In this document: piece by piece, positions 17,739 through 26,280 of the stretch | Layout: each line of letters opens with the position of its first letter | How positions within the stretch are numbered: position 1 is the stretch's first letter | Origin: Faucicola mancuniensis | GTDB taxonomy: Bacteria; Pseudomonadota; Gammaproteobacteria; Pseudomonadales; Moraxellaceae | NCBI RefSeq assembly: GCF_046523945.1 | Contig: NZ_CP171363.1 | Location: 2,294,001 to 2,358,000 of the forward strand | Direction of reading: 5' to 3' | Length of the DNA: 64,000 nucleotides | Made by a program: the position numbers and the translations under genes | Notes under the pieces: model-generated | What the model was told of the DNA's origin: nothing | The model's database searches: none | Seen by the model: the letters and a program-made list of their open reading frames with translations, nothing else

Positions 17739-19754
17739 ATGAATACAGACATTCAAACCGAATTAACCCAAGCCCTACTATCACACGAAAAAGTATGGGC
17801 AAACGAAGAAAAAACCATTTTAGCCAAAAACATTTTGTTGGATTTGGTAGAAAAAACCGACCCGACGATTATCGGTTTGTTATTGGGAAATGATGAGTTA
17901 AAACGCCATTTTTTTGTAGAAATGAATGGCGTTTTGGTATTTAAATTGCAGGATTTTCGTTTTTTCTTGGATAAACACAGCGTCAATAATTCCTACACAA
18001 AATATGCCAATCGCATTGGTTTGACCGATGGCAATCGCTTTTTGAAAGACAATTCGGATATTGTGTTGGATTTTCCGTTTAAAGATTGTGTATTGAATGG
18101 CGGACAAAGCACCGAAGAAGGCGAAGAGATTTATTTTAAACGCAATAATGACCAATCAGATAGTCAATTATACACTAAATTAACCCGAAAAAGACAAGAA
18201 ATCTTTTTTAATCAAACGCTTGCTTTTGATGAAATTGATCGACTTTTTGACGCAAAAGCATTTTCAAAATTCTCTCGCTATACCGCAGATGGCAAACAAG
18301 CGGTTGGTGAAATCAAACGCCATGTTGACGGAACTCCGGCTGAAAATCTGATTATCAAAGGCAATAATCTGATTGCCCTGCATTCGCTTGCCAAACAGTT
18401 TAAAGACAAAGTAAAGCTGATTTACATTGACCCCCCTTATAATACTGGTAATGATGGTTTTAAATACAACGACAAATTTAATCATTCGTCATGGCTTGTG
18501 TTTATGAAAAATCGTTTAGAAGTCGCCAAAGAATTGTTAAGCGATGATGGGGTGATTTTTGTTCAAATTGATGATAATGAACAGGCTTATTTAAAAGTGC
18601 TGATGGACGAGATTTTTGGGCGTGAGAATTTTATTGGAACAATTCCTCGCTTAACCTCTGCACAACGCCCTTCACAAGAAAAATATTTCTCCATTAGTCA
18701 TGATTATCTTATTTGTTATGCCTTTAATAAAAACTACACCTTTAATGCAATTATTGAAAGAGACTTTTCGCAAGAAATTTTTCAAGATGAAATTGGCAAA
18801 TTTTTTAAAAATGATACAAGCCCCATTCTAGCATCGGCAACACAAGGTTATTCAAAAGGTGGGGATTATGATATTGAAGTAAATGGCAAAATCTATCAAC
18901 CAGTTGATTCAAAAGGCAATAGACGTCGTTGGCTTTGGACAAAAGAACGAATGGAAAAAGCTATTGAATTAGGAATTGTAGTAGAAACAAAAACAACTTT
19001 AAGAGTAAGAAATTATATAGATAAAGAATTTGCAGTCAAAACAAACACAATGATTGATAAAAATCCAAATTTATCAATGACTACTTATGATTTAATGAAT
19101 TCAAATTATGTCAATAATATTGGCACAAGCGAACTTACAAAATTAGAAATTAATGGTTTTAGTTTTCCAAAACCTGAAAAACTTATTAAACGAATTATTG
19201 AATTAACAACCAAACCAAACGACATAGTCCTAGACTTTCATCTAGGCTCTGGCACAACCGCCACCGTCGCCCACAAAATGAACCGCCAATATATCGGTAT
19301 TGAACAAATGGATTATATTGAAACGCTTGCCGTTGAACGCCTGAAAAAAGTGATTGATGGCGAGCAAGGCGGTATTTCCAAAGCCGTAAATTGGCAAGGT
19401 GGTGGCGAGTTTGTCTATGCCGAGCTTGCTCCATTTAACGAAACCGCAAAACAACAAATTTTGGCGTGTGAAAGTGCAGGCTGTCTGAAAGCGTTGTTTG
19501 AAGATTTATGCGAACGCTATTTCCTAAAATATAACGTCAGCGTCAATGAATTTAGTCAAATTATTAACGAGCCTGAATTTCAATCCTTGCCATTAGACGA
19601 ACAAAAACAAATGGTGCTTGAAATGTTGGATTTAAATCAAATGTATGTTTCATTATCCGAAATGGACGATGAACAATTTGCAGGTTGCTTGAATGATAAT
19701 GATAAAGCGTTAAGCCGTGCGTTCTATCAAGCGGAGAAAAAAGATGGCGAATAA
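17739..19754 (+). CDS. mod: Type III restriction-modification methyltransferase (Mod)
   Basis: Adenine-N6 methyltransferase that also gives the type III complex its sequence specificity. Catalytic motif IV IDPPYNTG is at residues 230-237. The SAM-binding FHLGSGTT motif lies downstream near residues 500-507, the beta-group order typical of type III Mod. The region between them (about residues 300-490) is the target-recognition domain and is noticeably A-rich. The ATG at 17739 has AGGA upstream; 671 residues. No simple repeat tract for phase variation is seen. Its leader is only 22 bases beyond the IS end, so the promoter probably lies in the IS relic. Its end overlaps res by 11 bases. Confidence 0.92.
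   Translation: MNTDIQTELTQALLSHEKVWANEEKTILAKNILLDLVEKTDPTIIGLLLGNDELKRHFFVEMNGVLVFKLQDFRFFLDKHSVNNSYTKYANRIGLTDGNRFLKDNSDIVLDFPFKDCVLNGGQSTEEGEEIYFKRNNDQSDSQLYTKLTRKRQEIFFNQTLAFDEIDRLFDAKAFSKFSRYTADGKQAVGEIKRHVDGTPAENLIIKGNNLIALHSLAKQFKDKVKLIYIDPPYNTGNDGFKYNDKFNHSSWLVFMKNRLEVAKELLSDDGVIFVQIDDNEQAYLKVLMDEIFGRENFIGTIPRLTSAQRPSQEKYFSISHDYLICYAFNKNYTFNAIIERDFSQEIFQDEIGKFFKNDTSPILASATQGYSKGGDYDIEVNGKIYQPVDSKGNRRRWLWTKERMEKAIELGIVVETKTTLRVRNYIDKEFAVKTNTMIDKNPNLSMTTYDLMNSNYVNNIGTSELTKLEINGFSFPKPEKLIKRIIELTTKPNDIVLDFHLGSGTTATVAHKMNRQYIGIEQMDYIETLAVERLKKVIDGEQGGISKAVNWQGGGEFVYAELAPFNETAKQQILACESAGCLKALFEDLCERYFLKYNVSVNEFSQIINEPEFQSLPLDEQKQMVLEMLDLNQMYVSLSEMDDEQFAGCLNDNDKALSRAFYQAEKKDGE
19478..19489 (+). 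repeat. DUS-like 12-mer in mod (one mismatch)
   Basis: AGGCTGTCTGAA differs at one base from AGGCTGCCTGAA, the Simonsiella dialect of the Neisseriaceae DNA uptake sequence as I remember it. Confidence 0.4.
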
Positions 19755-22524
19755 TAAAACGTTGTTTGATTGGGTGGAAGACCGCAAATCAATGCTGGAA
19801 GAAATGGAACAGACGGATTTTTTTGCACTGCCTGAATTTGTTTCAAATAATTTGAAATATCCGTTTTTTGAATGGCAAAAATCCGCCCTTGAAAACTTTC
19901 TGATTTTTGACCGCACTTCAAAATTAAAGGATTTCCCCGACATTAAAAATCGCCCTACCCATTTGCTGTTTAATATGGCAACAGGTGCCGGCAAAACGAT
20001 GATGATGGCGGCTTTGATTCTGTATTATTTTGAGAAAGGGTATCGGCATTTTTTGTTTTTTGTGAATCAAAACAATATCGTGGATAAAACAGAAAATAAT
20101 TTTATTGACCCAACGCACGCAAAATTTTTATTTACCGAGAAGATTTTGCAGGGCGATACGCTAATTCCTATTCGCAAAGTGGAGACATTTAGCCAATATT
20201 CAGACGGCATTGAAATTAAATTTACCAGCATTCAAAAACTGTATAACGATATTCACACCGAGCGAGAAAATCAAACCACATTGGCGGATTTGCACAAATT
20301 GAATATTGTGATGCTGGGCGATGAAGCACACCATTTAAACGCTCAAACCAAAGGCAAAAAACAAGGCGAATTAGAGTTAGAAAAGGAAATTAACGACCGC
20401 ACTAGCGATGCCGAAATTGAACGCAAAGGCTGGGAGCATATGGTTTTGGAATTGTTACTCAATAAAAAAGGCAATCCTAGCCAAAATGTGCTGTTGGAAT
20501 TTACCGCCACGCTGCCTGAAAATGCTGAAGTGCAACAAAAATACGCTGATAAAATCATCACAAAATTTGGTTTAAAAGAATTTTTGCAAAAAGGTTATAC
20601 CAAAGAAATCAATTTGGTATCCAGTACGCTGGGTAAGAAAGAGCGAGTGTTGCACGCTTTATTGTTTGCTTGGTATCGCCATCAAATTGCGTTGAACTAC
20701 GGCATTGCCAATTTCAAGCCTGTGATGTTATTTAGAAGTAAGACGATTGATGAATCAAAAACGGATTATTTGGTATTTTTAAATTGGGTAGAAAATGTGC
20801 AAGCAGTTGATTTTTCGTTTTTAACGACATTTTCAACAAGCTTAAGCGATAGCGATAACGCCAACGAACAAGGTAAAACCCGCACTGAACAAGCCCTAAA
20901 ATTCATGCAGGAAAATGGCTTTGAGTTTGTGCATTTAGCAAATTGGGTAAAACAAAATTATCAAAAACACAATGTCATTATTACCAACTCCGAAACCAAC
21001 AAAACCAAAACTGAAAAAACCGACAGCGAAACCGAAAAATTGCTAAACAATCTGGAAGCAGCTGATAATCCAATCCGTGCCATTTTTACAGTGGATAGAT
21101 TAACTGAGGGTTGGGATGTTCTGAATTTGTTTGATATTGTGCGTTTGTATGAAGGGCAAAATGGCGGCGGTTCAAATAAAAAATCAGGCAAAACGGCTGC
21201 CGCTACCGTATCGGAAAAGCAGTTGATTGGTCGTGGTGTGCGTTATTTCCCATTTGCGTTTGAAGATAAACAGCCGAATAGACGCAAATTTGACAACGAT
21301 ATGCAACACGAATTACGTATTTTGGAAGAATTGTTTTATTACACGCATGATGAGCAATCTCGCTATATTTCAGAGCTGAAAAACGAGTTGCGAAAAGACG
21401 GTTATTTACCTGAAAAAGACGATGATAAGGTATTGGCAACATTTAAACTCAAATCTGAATTTGCAGATAATAAGGATTTTAGAGAGTTGTTAATTTGGGC
21501 GAATAAAAGAATCCCTAATCCAAACGCAAAAAGCAATAATGCAGACAGCCTGAAAGCCAATCCGCAAATGCTTTCATTCCAAGTTCACGGCAATCAACTG
21601 TTGCAAGAAACGCAATTTACAGCCGATGCAAATGATGAAATAGCCAAGCAACTTGGCACACAAAATAATTTTACTCAAACCATAAAAATAAGTGAAATGG
21701 AGCGACACATTTTCAATAAAGCATTACATATCAAAGGAAAAAATAGTCAATCTTTATTCCATTTTGACCGCTTACAAAGCAAACTCAACATTCAAAATCG
21801 CAATGAATTACAAAATAACTTGTTGAAAGATTGGCAAATTGAATTTTTGGGATTAGAGCAAGATAAACAGATTAACCCAGATGATAAACTTGCAGGCTGC
21901 CTGAAAATTTTGGAAATGGTTGAAAAACATCTGAATGAAAGTGATATACCATTTATTGGTACAAAAGAATTTACGCCTAAAAAATTGTGGGAAATTTTTG
22001 GCACACCAAAACAAAAATGGGTCAAAAAAGATGATGTAAAAACAACTATTGCCACGCAAAATGATTGGTATGTGATGGATAATTTTGCTGGAACGAGTTT
22101 GGAAGAAGAGTTAATTCAATTTATTTCAGAGCGTTTGGGGGATTTAAAATCTAAATATGACGTTCATTTAATCCGCAATGAAGAAGTGTTTAAATTGAAT
22201 AACTTTGCCGATGGTGAAGGGTTTATGCCAGACTTTATTTTATTGTTAAAAGATAAACAAACATCTTCTTCCAATGGCGTGAATGGCTTTTTGCATTACC
22301 AAATTTTCATTGAACCAAAAGGCGAGCATTTAGTGAAAAATGATTTGTGGAAAGAAGCTTTTTTAGAAGCAATTACAGTGGAATATGGGAAGGATAAGAT
22401 TCTGCAAAAAGATACACCCCATTATCGTTTGATTGGTTTGCCGTTTTTTACTGATAATAAGAAAAATAGACAATTTACAGAGTCATTTCCTTTAAGAACA
22501 GTTTCGCTTGAAAAAATAGAGTAG
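19744..22524 (+). CDS. res: Type III restriction endonuclease subunit (Res)
   Basis: Helicase-nuclease subunit that translocates or diffuses after Mod recognises its site and cuts nearby. An SF2 helicase core shows Walker A TGAGKT (about residues 80-85), DEAHH, the TVDRLTEGWDV region and the motif VI IGRGVRYFPF. A C-terminal PD-(D/E)xK nuclease appears as MPDFILLL ... FIEPKGEHL. At 926 residues it is full length. The ATG at 19744 has GGAG seven bases upstream and lies inside the end of mod, implying translational coupling. Uptake-like 12-mers occur at 21543 and 21894. Confidence 0.93.
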   Translation: MANNKTLFDWVEDRKSMLEEMEQTDFFALPEFVSNNLKYPFFEWQKSALENFLIFDRTSKLKDFPDIKNRPTHLLFNMATGAGKTMMMAALILYYFEKGYRHFLFFVNQNNIVDKTENNFIDPTHAKFLFTEKILQGDTLIPIRKVETFSQYSDGIEIKFTSIQKLYNDIHTERENQTTLADLHKLNIVMLGDEAHHLNAQTKGKKQGELELEKEINDRTSDAEIERKGWEHMVLELLLNKKGNPSQNVLLEFTATLPENAEVQQKYADKIITKFGLKEFLQKGYTKEINLVSSTLGKKERVLHALLFAWYRHQIALNYGIANFKPVMLFRSKTIDESKTDYLVFLNWVENVQAVDFSFLTTFSTSLSDSDNANEQGKTRTEQALKFMQENGFEFVHLANWVKQNYQKHNVIITNSETNKTKTEKTDSETEKLLNNLEAADNPIRAIFTVDRLTEGWDVLNLFDIVRLYEGQNGGGSNKKSGKTAAATVSEKQLIGRGVRYFPFAFEDKQPNRRKFDNDMQHELRILEELFYYTHDEQSRYISELKNELRKDGYLPEKDDDKVLATFKLKSEFADNKDFRELLIWANKRIPNPNAKSNNADSLKANPQMLSFQVHGNQLLQETQFTADANDEIAKQLGTQNNFTQTIKISEMERHIFNKALHIKGKNSQSLFHFDRLQSKLNIQNRNELQNNLLKDWQIEFLGLEQDKQINPDDKLAGCLKILEMVEKHLNESDIPFIGTKEFTPKKLWEIFGTPKQKWVKKDDVKTTIATQNDWYVMDNFAGTSLEEELIQFISERLGDLKSKYDVHLIRNEEVFKLNNFADGEGFMPDFILLLKDKQTSSSNGVNGFLHYQIFIEPKGEHLVKNDLWKEAFLEAITVEYGKDKILQKDTPHYRLIGLPFFTDNKKNRQFTESFPLRTVSLEKIE
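21543..21554 (+). repeat. DUS-like 12-mer in res (one mismatch)
   Basis: AGACAGCCTGAA differs at one base from AGGCAGCCTGAA, the Kingella dialect of the uptake sequence as I remember it. Confidence 0.4.
21894..21905 (+). repeat. Exact Simonsiella-type DUS 12-mer in res
   Basis: AGGCTGCCTGAA is an exact match to the 12-mer I recall as AG-simDUS of Neisseriaceae. It is in frame inside res, encoding the peptide AGCLK. Confidence 0.5.
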
Positions 22525-22566
22525 TGCATTGTGGGCAGCCTGCACAATTGATTTTTAAATTAGGAT

Positions 22567-22804
22567 GGCTCTAGACTATCAAGAACTAAAAAACTCACTT
22601 AATCAAATCCCATAAATGGCGTTGTAATTCATTCAAATCTTTATTCCAACGCCACCTTGCGAAACGGTGTTTCTCATCTTTTAAGTGAAGTTCAAAATTG
22701 GCAGTTACACCATTAAATTTGGCAAGTCGTCTTTTAGTAAAACTCCAAAAGCTCTCAATGCCATTGATATGACAATTGCCGTGTGCAAACTCATTTTTAC
22801 CATT
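22567..22804 (-). pseudogene. C-terminal piece of an IS1595-type transposase with its inverted repeat
   Basis: The minus strand from about 22804 encodes NGKNEFAHGNCHINGIESFW and continues SFTKRRLAKFNGV to the stop at 22595. This is the C-terminal part of IS1595/IS1016-like transposases, with the catalytic E in HINGIESFW. It begins almost exactly where the left piece ends (KHY then NGKNEF). The terminal repeat GGCTCTAGACTATCAAGAAC occupies 22567-22586 just beyond the stop. It is fused in frame upstream to a foreign helix-turn-helix. Confidence 0.7.
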
Positions 22805-22981
22805 GGTTTGTGGTTTTAGCAACTTCACTCTAGCAAGTTTCAATACCTTATAGATTGTTGGTCTTGACACTTTGTATTCTTCAGCAAGTGAAGTTACGCT
22901 TTGTTTGCCTTGATGATAGGCTATCCAAATAGCTTCTCTTTCAAACGGCATTTTCAGTTTTTCAGGCAGCCCAAAACCCAC
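22805..22981 (-). pseudogene. Helix-turn-helix fragment of another transposase, fused to the IS1595 piece
   Basis: A GTG at 22981 opens a frame encoding EREAIWIAYHQGKQSVTSLA and EEYKVSRPTIYKVLKLARV, a helix-turn-helix like those heading IS481/IS3-type transposases. The rest of that transposase is absent. The frame runs into the IS1595 C-terminal piece, giving an accidental 128-codon hybrid. A uptake-like 12-mer (GGGCTGCCTGAA on the minus strand, 22961-22972) sits at its 5' end. Confidence 0.55.
22961..22972 (-). repeat. DUS-like 12-mer at the right edge of the cassette (one mismatch)
   Basis: On the minus strand GGGCTGCCTGAA matches AGGCTGCCTGAA at 11 of 12 positions. Confidence 0.4.
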
Positions 22982-23007
22982 GTCAAGCCACGGTTATCAT
23001 CACCAAA

Positions 23008-23511
23008 TCACTTCAACGGCTTCAAATACCGCCAATAAATCACCTTCTTGCCAGACGGATCTGGCACTGCCATCACCAGCGTGCCTTTTTTGACTACTGT
23101 GCCATCGGGCGCGGCTTTGTCTTCGGTATAAAAATACGAGAACCAATCATAACGCTCATACCCTGCATCATCGCTAATACGAATGCTATTATTGCCAACA
23201 TATTGATACGTAAATGGTGTAGGCATCGTGCCTAGCACGCTACGAAGCTCTTTGGCGGTGTGCTTTTCGTATTCAGACGACATCATAGACGAAAGTTTGC
23301 CGTTTGGCTCAAAGCAAAACCACTGATACGGGGCAATCCACGGCTCAACGGGGTTTAGCTGTTTCATCAATTCAGGGGAGAAATTAATGCGTTCGTAGCA
23401 CCCTACGATTTGTTTGGCACTGGTTACGGGGCGATTTTCGCCAGCTTGCACCACCATGGGCAAAGTCGCCAACACCGCCGCCGATACCACAGCTTTTAGC
23501 GTCATGTTCAT
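23008..23511 (-). CDS. Secreted hypothetical protein
   Basis: A 167-residue protein with a classic signal peptide (MTLKAVVSAAVLATLPMVVQ, cleavage probably after VQA). Two cysteines (CYERINF and WFCFEP) could form a disulfide, so a periplasmic location is likely. AAGGA eight bases before the ATG at 23511 supports that start over upstream codons. I do not recognise the family. It lies between the restriction-modification cassette and the IS630 relic, and its GC content looks higher than that of the flanking mobile DNA. Confidence 0.7.
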   Translation of the reverse strand: MNMTLKAVVSAAVLATLPMVVQAGENRPVTSAKQIVGCYERINFSPELMKQLNPVEPWIAPYQWFCFEPNGKLSSMMSSEYEKHTAKELRSVLGTMPTPFTYQYVGNNSIRISDDAGYERYDWFSYFYTEDKAAPDGTVVKKGTLVMAVPDPSGKKVIYWRYLKPLK

Positions 23512-23629
23512 CGTTTTTCCTTTAAAATAAATTAACGGTATGTGAGTCAAAATTAACTCAATACAGGCAAATTTTAGCAGTTGTGTCGGGGGATGTCAAT
23601 TTTTTCCTACATATAGTCAAACTTAATTA

Positions 23630-23925
23630 TACCAAGCAACTTTCAACTGTCACACGTTTGCAACCACCTTCAAAGGTAACAGGAGCGATGATGTTAAAAT
23701 CATTTAACGGCATTGCTCCAATAAGATTTAAACGTTTGCCCTTGTTTGCATCAATTTTAGCATAACAAGGCTTGCCAATAGGCGACCAACTGCGAGTGTA
23801 ATACTGTCTTTGATAATGTGTTTTACGCCCACTGATGCAAATTGTTTTGGTTTGGTTTTGTTGCCTGCCTTTTGCCAGTTGCTGATGGCTTTGTCTCGTA
23901 GGTCTTGATCGTATATTTTTGGCAT
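23630..23925 (-). pseudogene. IS630-family transposase relic
   Basis: An ATG at 23925 starts MPKIYDQDLRDKAISNWQKA, the N-terminal helix-turn-helix of IS630-type transposases. After about 45 codons the frame breaks. In another frame the strand reads RSWSPIGKPCYAKIDANKG then KRLNLIGAMPLNDF, a C-terminal IS630 segment. The catalytic middle is deleted, leaving about 300 bases. The IS982 element inserted 38 bases beyond its start. Confidence 0.65.
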
Positions 23926-23962
23926 GGCGATAACTTGAGTAAAATGCTTATTATATTACATA

Positions 23963-25010
23963 ACCTGAATTCGACATAAGAAAAAACTAAAAAAAAGAAG
24001 CCCAATATGTTAAAGTAAATTCACCACAAACAACCCTAACAAGGACTTCTTACATGGACAACCTCGAAGCACTATACTGCCACATAGACGACTATTGCAA
24101 AACATACACAAACGAACAACAGAAGAAAATGCTAACCCAAAAGAGCAAAAGCAGTAAAAAAACACGAAACAAACCATGCCGTATTAGTTTATCAGAAATC
24201 ATCACCATATTGGTAGTATTTCACCAAATAAAATACAGAGAATTTAAAGCCTTCTACTACAACTACCTCACCCAATGGCTAAAACCTGCCTTTCCAAACC
24301 TACCAAGCTACACAAGAATGGTAGAACTCATGGAAAAAGCAATAGTTCCCATGTGTGACTACCTACAATCTCTCATGCAAAACAACTGCACAGGCATAAA
24401 CTACATTGACTCAACCAGTTTAGCCGTATGTGATAATCACCGTATCAACCGCAACAAAGTATTTGCAGAAACAGCACAGCGAGGTAAAAGCAGTATGGGG
24501 TGGTTTTTTGGCTTTAAACTACACGTCATTATCAATGATAAAGGTGAATTGGTCAATCTAACCGTAACCAAAGGCAATGTTGACGATAGGCAACCTGTGA
24601 AAAGACTTTGTGAATCTCATGTTTTTGGTAAACTCTTTGCTGATAAAGGTTATATTGATAAATCATTGACAGATTGGCTTGATGAGCATTTAGATATTGA
24701 GTTAATCACGAATGTTAAAAAGAATATGAAATCTAAAGATATTTCATGGTTAAATAGACGATTGCTTAAACGCCGTTTTTTGATTGAAACTGTGTTTGAT
24801 GAGTTAAAGAATATGTGTCAAATTGAGCATTCAAGGCATCGTAGTTATGTTGGGTTTATGAGTAATTTGTTGGCAGGGTTGATTGCTTATTGTCATCAAA
24901 CAAAGAAGCCTACATTAAAAAATGTCCTGTTGGGGTATTCTTTATTGTAGGTTTCTTATTTGTTTATATTTTTTCAATAAGTTAAATGATTTTTTATATC
25001 GAATTGAGGT
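23963..25010 (+). mobile_element. Intact IS982-family insertion sequence
   Basis: 1048-bp element. The left end reads ACCTGAATTCGACATAAGAA; the right end on the minus strand reads ACCTCAATTCGATATAAAAA, matching it with a few differences. It is flanked by the direct repeat TACATA (23957-23962 and 25011-25016), which I read as the target duplication. One full-length transposase lies inside. Intact ends, target duplication and gene indicate a recent insertion. Confidence 0.88.
24054..24950 (+). CDS. IS982-family transposase
   Basis: 298-residue DDE transposase. IS982 hallmarks are the N-terminal LSEIITILVVFHQIKYREFK, the central IDSTSLAVCDNHRI with the first catalytic Asp, HVIINDKGELVNLTVTKGN with GNVDDRQ, LFADKGYIDKSL and the C-terminal RFLIETVFDELKNM with the catalytic Glu. 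Length and motifs look intact, so it is probably active. Confidence 0.93.
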   Translation: MDNLEALYCHIDDYCKTYTNEQQKKMLTQKSKSSKKTRNKPCRISLSEIITILVVFHQIKYREFKAFYYNYLTQWLKPAFPNLPSYTRMVELMEKAIVPMCDYLQSLMQNNCTGINYIDSTSLAVCDNHRINRNKVFAETAQRGKSSMGWFFGFKLHVIINDKGELVNLTVTKGNVDDRQPVKRLCESHVFGKLFADKGYIDKSLTDWLDEHLDIELITNVKKNMKSKDISWLNRRLLKRRFLIETVFDELKNMCQIEHSRHRSYVGFMSNLLAGLIAYCHQTKKPTLKNVLLGYSLL

Positions 25011-25060
25011 TACATATAATTTCTCTCGTTTATTTTGTAAACATTTATGTTTAAAATCCC

Positions 25061-25094
25061 AAAACCCTAGCGACTGTCATCGTTAGGGTTTTTT
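25061..25094. terminator. Terminator of the Cro-like operon
   Basis: AAAACCCTAGCGA and TCGTTAGGGTTTT form a 13-bp stem with one mismatch and a 6-base loop. It starts right at the stop of the 35-residue ORF on the minus strand; T-runs are present on both sides. Confidence 0.7.
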
Positions 25095-25200
25095 AATTTT
25101 GGCTATACTGTTCAGCACGTTGCCAAGCACGGTCGTCATAGTCGCAACAATCACGGTTTGATGGGGTGTTGTGCGGACATTCGTGACAGTTGGGGGTCAT
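25093..25200 (-). CDS. 35-residue Cys-rich phage-type ORF
   Basis: Its ATG overlaps the stop of the Cro-like gene by four bases (ATGA). The peptide begins MTPNCHECPHNTPSNRDCCD and has four cysteines and two histidines, suggesting a metal-binding knuckle. Similar small Cys-rich proteins occur in Moraxellaceae prophages, as I recall. It ends at a terminator, giving a neat two-gene unit. Confidence 0.5.
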   Translation of the reverse strand: MTPNCHECPHNTPSNRDCCDYDDRAWQRAEQYSQN

Positions 25201-25394
25201 GGGGTTTCCTGTTTGAGTTGTTGATTATCTAATCTTGTTGGGTGTTTAGGTAAAAACAATTCTGGGTGCTGTAATTTGTATTTCGCAGGTATTCCCCTTG
25301 TTGTCCAATTATGTACGGTTGTGTATTTCATCTTTAAATAACGAGCCAAAACCGCAGAACCACCCAATTTTTTAATAATATCTTTATCGGTCAT
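25197..25394 (-). CDS. Cro-like helix-turn-helix regulator
   Basis: 65 residues from the ATG at 25394, encoding LGGSAVLARYLKMKYTTVHN and WTTRGIPAKYKL, a compact helix-turn-helix of the YdaS/Cro type (AVLARYL ... TTVHNW). A start at 25418 is also open, but the sequence before MTDKDIIKK does not look like part of the domain. It is divergent from the S24 repressor, the standard lambdoid immunity layout. Candidate operators lie between the two genes. Confidence 0.72.
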   Translation of the reverse strand: MTDKDIIKKLGGSAVLARYLKMKYTTVHNWTTRGIPAKYKLQHPELFLPKHPTRLDNQQLKQETP

Positions 25395-25398
25395 GATT

Positions 25399-25460
25399 AT
25401 CCCTTGAGTACAATTCATACTATTTTTGAGTAAAAACTATTTTATTACACTCATATTGAG
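25399..25460. promoter_or_regulatory. Candidate repressor operators between Cro-like and S24 genes
   Basis: ACTCATATTGAG (25449-25460) holds the perfect dyad CTCA-tat-TGAG. Two more TACTCA half-sites on the minus strand, in CCTTGAGTACAA (near 25403) and TTTTTGAGTAAA (near 25430), share its core. The arrangement of three related sites between divergent cI/cro-type genes suggests an operator region. Confidence 0.55.
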
Positions 25461-25563
25461 AACAAAAAGCAAATATTTTATAAATTACTCTTTTTGTGGA
25501 TTTTTTATTAAAAAATGAATATAATTGAAGGTGTTATTTAAACTATTGTTAAAAAGTGAAGCT

Positions 25564-26226
25564 ATGAGTGATGATTTTTTTCAAAGACTGGTAAAAATCA
25601 CAGGTACGGACAATCAAGCTGAAATCGCAAGAACATTAGAAATACCAAAAACTACCTTGTCCAACTGGTTAAAACGTGGTGTATCAAAAAGTGGGGCTTT
25701 GTTGATAGCAGAAAAATATCATGTAGGTATTGACTATGTTTTGACAGGAAAAGGCGGAATGATGGTCCCAACACTCAGTGCTATCCCCTTGGTCGCTGAT
25801 GTTAATGAAAAAGACAACCGCATTGCCATTCCATTTTATGACGTAAAATTTAGTTGTGGCTCTGGCGAAAATGCCGAAGTAGAATTTGACACAGGCAAGG
25901 TGATTAAATTTGAACCCAGCTTTTTTACCAACCGACATCTCAATCCTGCCAACTGTCGCATGATACGAGCTTCTGGTAACAGTATGCAGTACTATATTTG
26001 CGACAACGATGCCGTTATGATAGACACATCAGCCACCCAACCACTAGAAAATGAAGTCTATGCTGTTTATTTTGAAAACGAACGCATGATAAGACGAATT
26101 ATCAAACAAACAGGGGGTAAACTCTGCCTAAGAGCCGACAACCCTGCCTTTTCTGACAAGATTGTGGATATAGAAAATAGCGAAAACTTTAGCATTTCAG
26201 GGCGTGTCGTTTATAGAAGTGGTTAA
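25564..26226 (+). CDS. Phage-type S24-family repressor
   Basis: 220-residue CI/LexA-type regulator. An N-terminal helix-turn-helix (NQAEIARTLEIPKTTLSNWL, residues 17-36) is joined to an S24 domain. The nucleophile is Ser140 in ASGNSMQ, and Cys98-Gly99 is a plausible self-cleavage site of the UmuD kind. The position normally held by catalytic lysine (VKRL) reads MIRRI, with Arg177. Autocleavage may therefore be lost; a shifted alignment using Lys181 is the alternative. It is divergent from a Cro-like gene and lies in an immunity-region remnant. The ATG at 25564 begins the conserved fold; earlier codons look non-coding. Confidence 0.85.
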   Translation: MSDDFFQRLVKITGTDNQAEIARTLEIPKTTLSNWLKRGVSKSGALLIAEKYHVGIDYVLTGKGGMMVPTLSAIPLVADVNEKDNRIAIPFYDVKFSCGSGENAEVEFDTGKVIKFEPSFFTNRHLNPANCRMIRASGNSMQYYICDNDAVMIDTSATQPLENEVYAVYFENERMIRRIIKQTGGKLCLRADNPAFSDKIVDIENSENFSISGRVVYRSG

Positions 26227-26280
26227 TAAACCCCATCACCCAACCAAAATATCCACTAAAAAACAACAAAAGGAAAAAAT

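Noticed and set aside
17739..19754. Phase-variable mod gene, as in some Moraxella and Neisseria type III systems
   Set aside because: I saw no tetranucleotide or homopolymer tract at the 5' end or inside mod that could drive slipped-strand switching.
22595..22981. A 128-residue protein as a real hybrid regulator
   Set aside because: It joins the head of one transposase to the tail of another by chance; both lack their catalytic cores.
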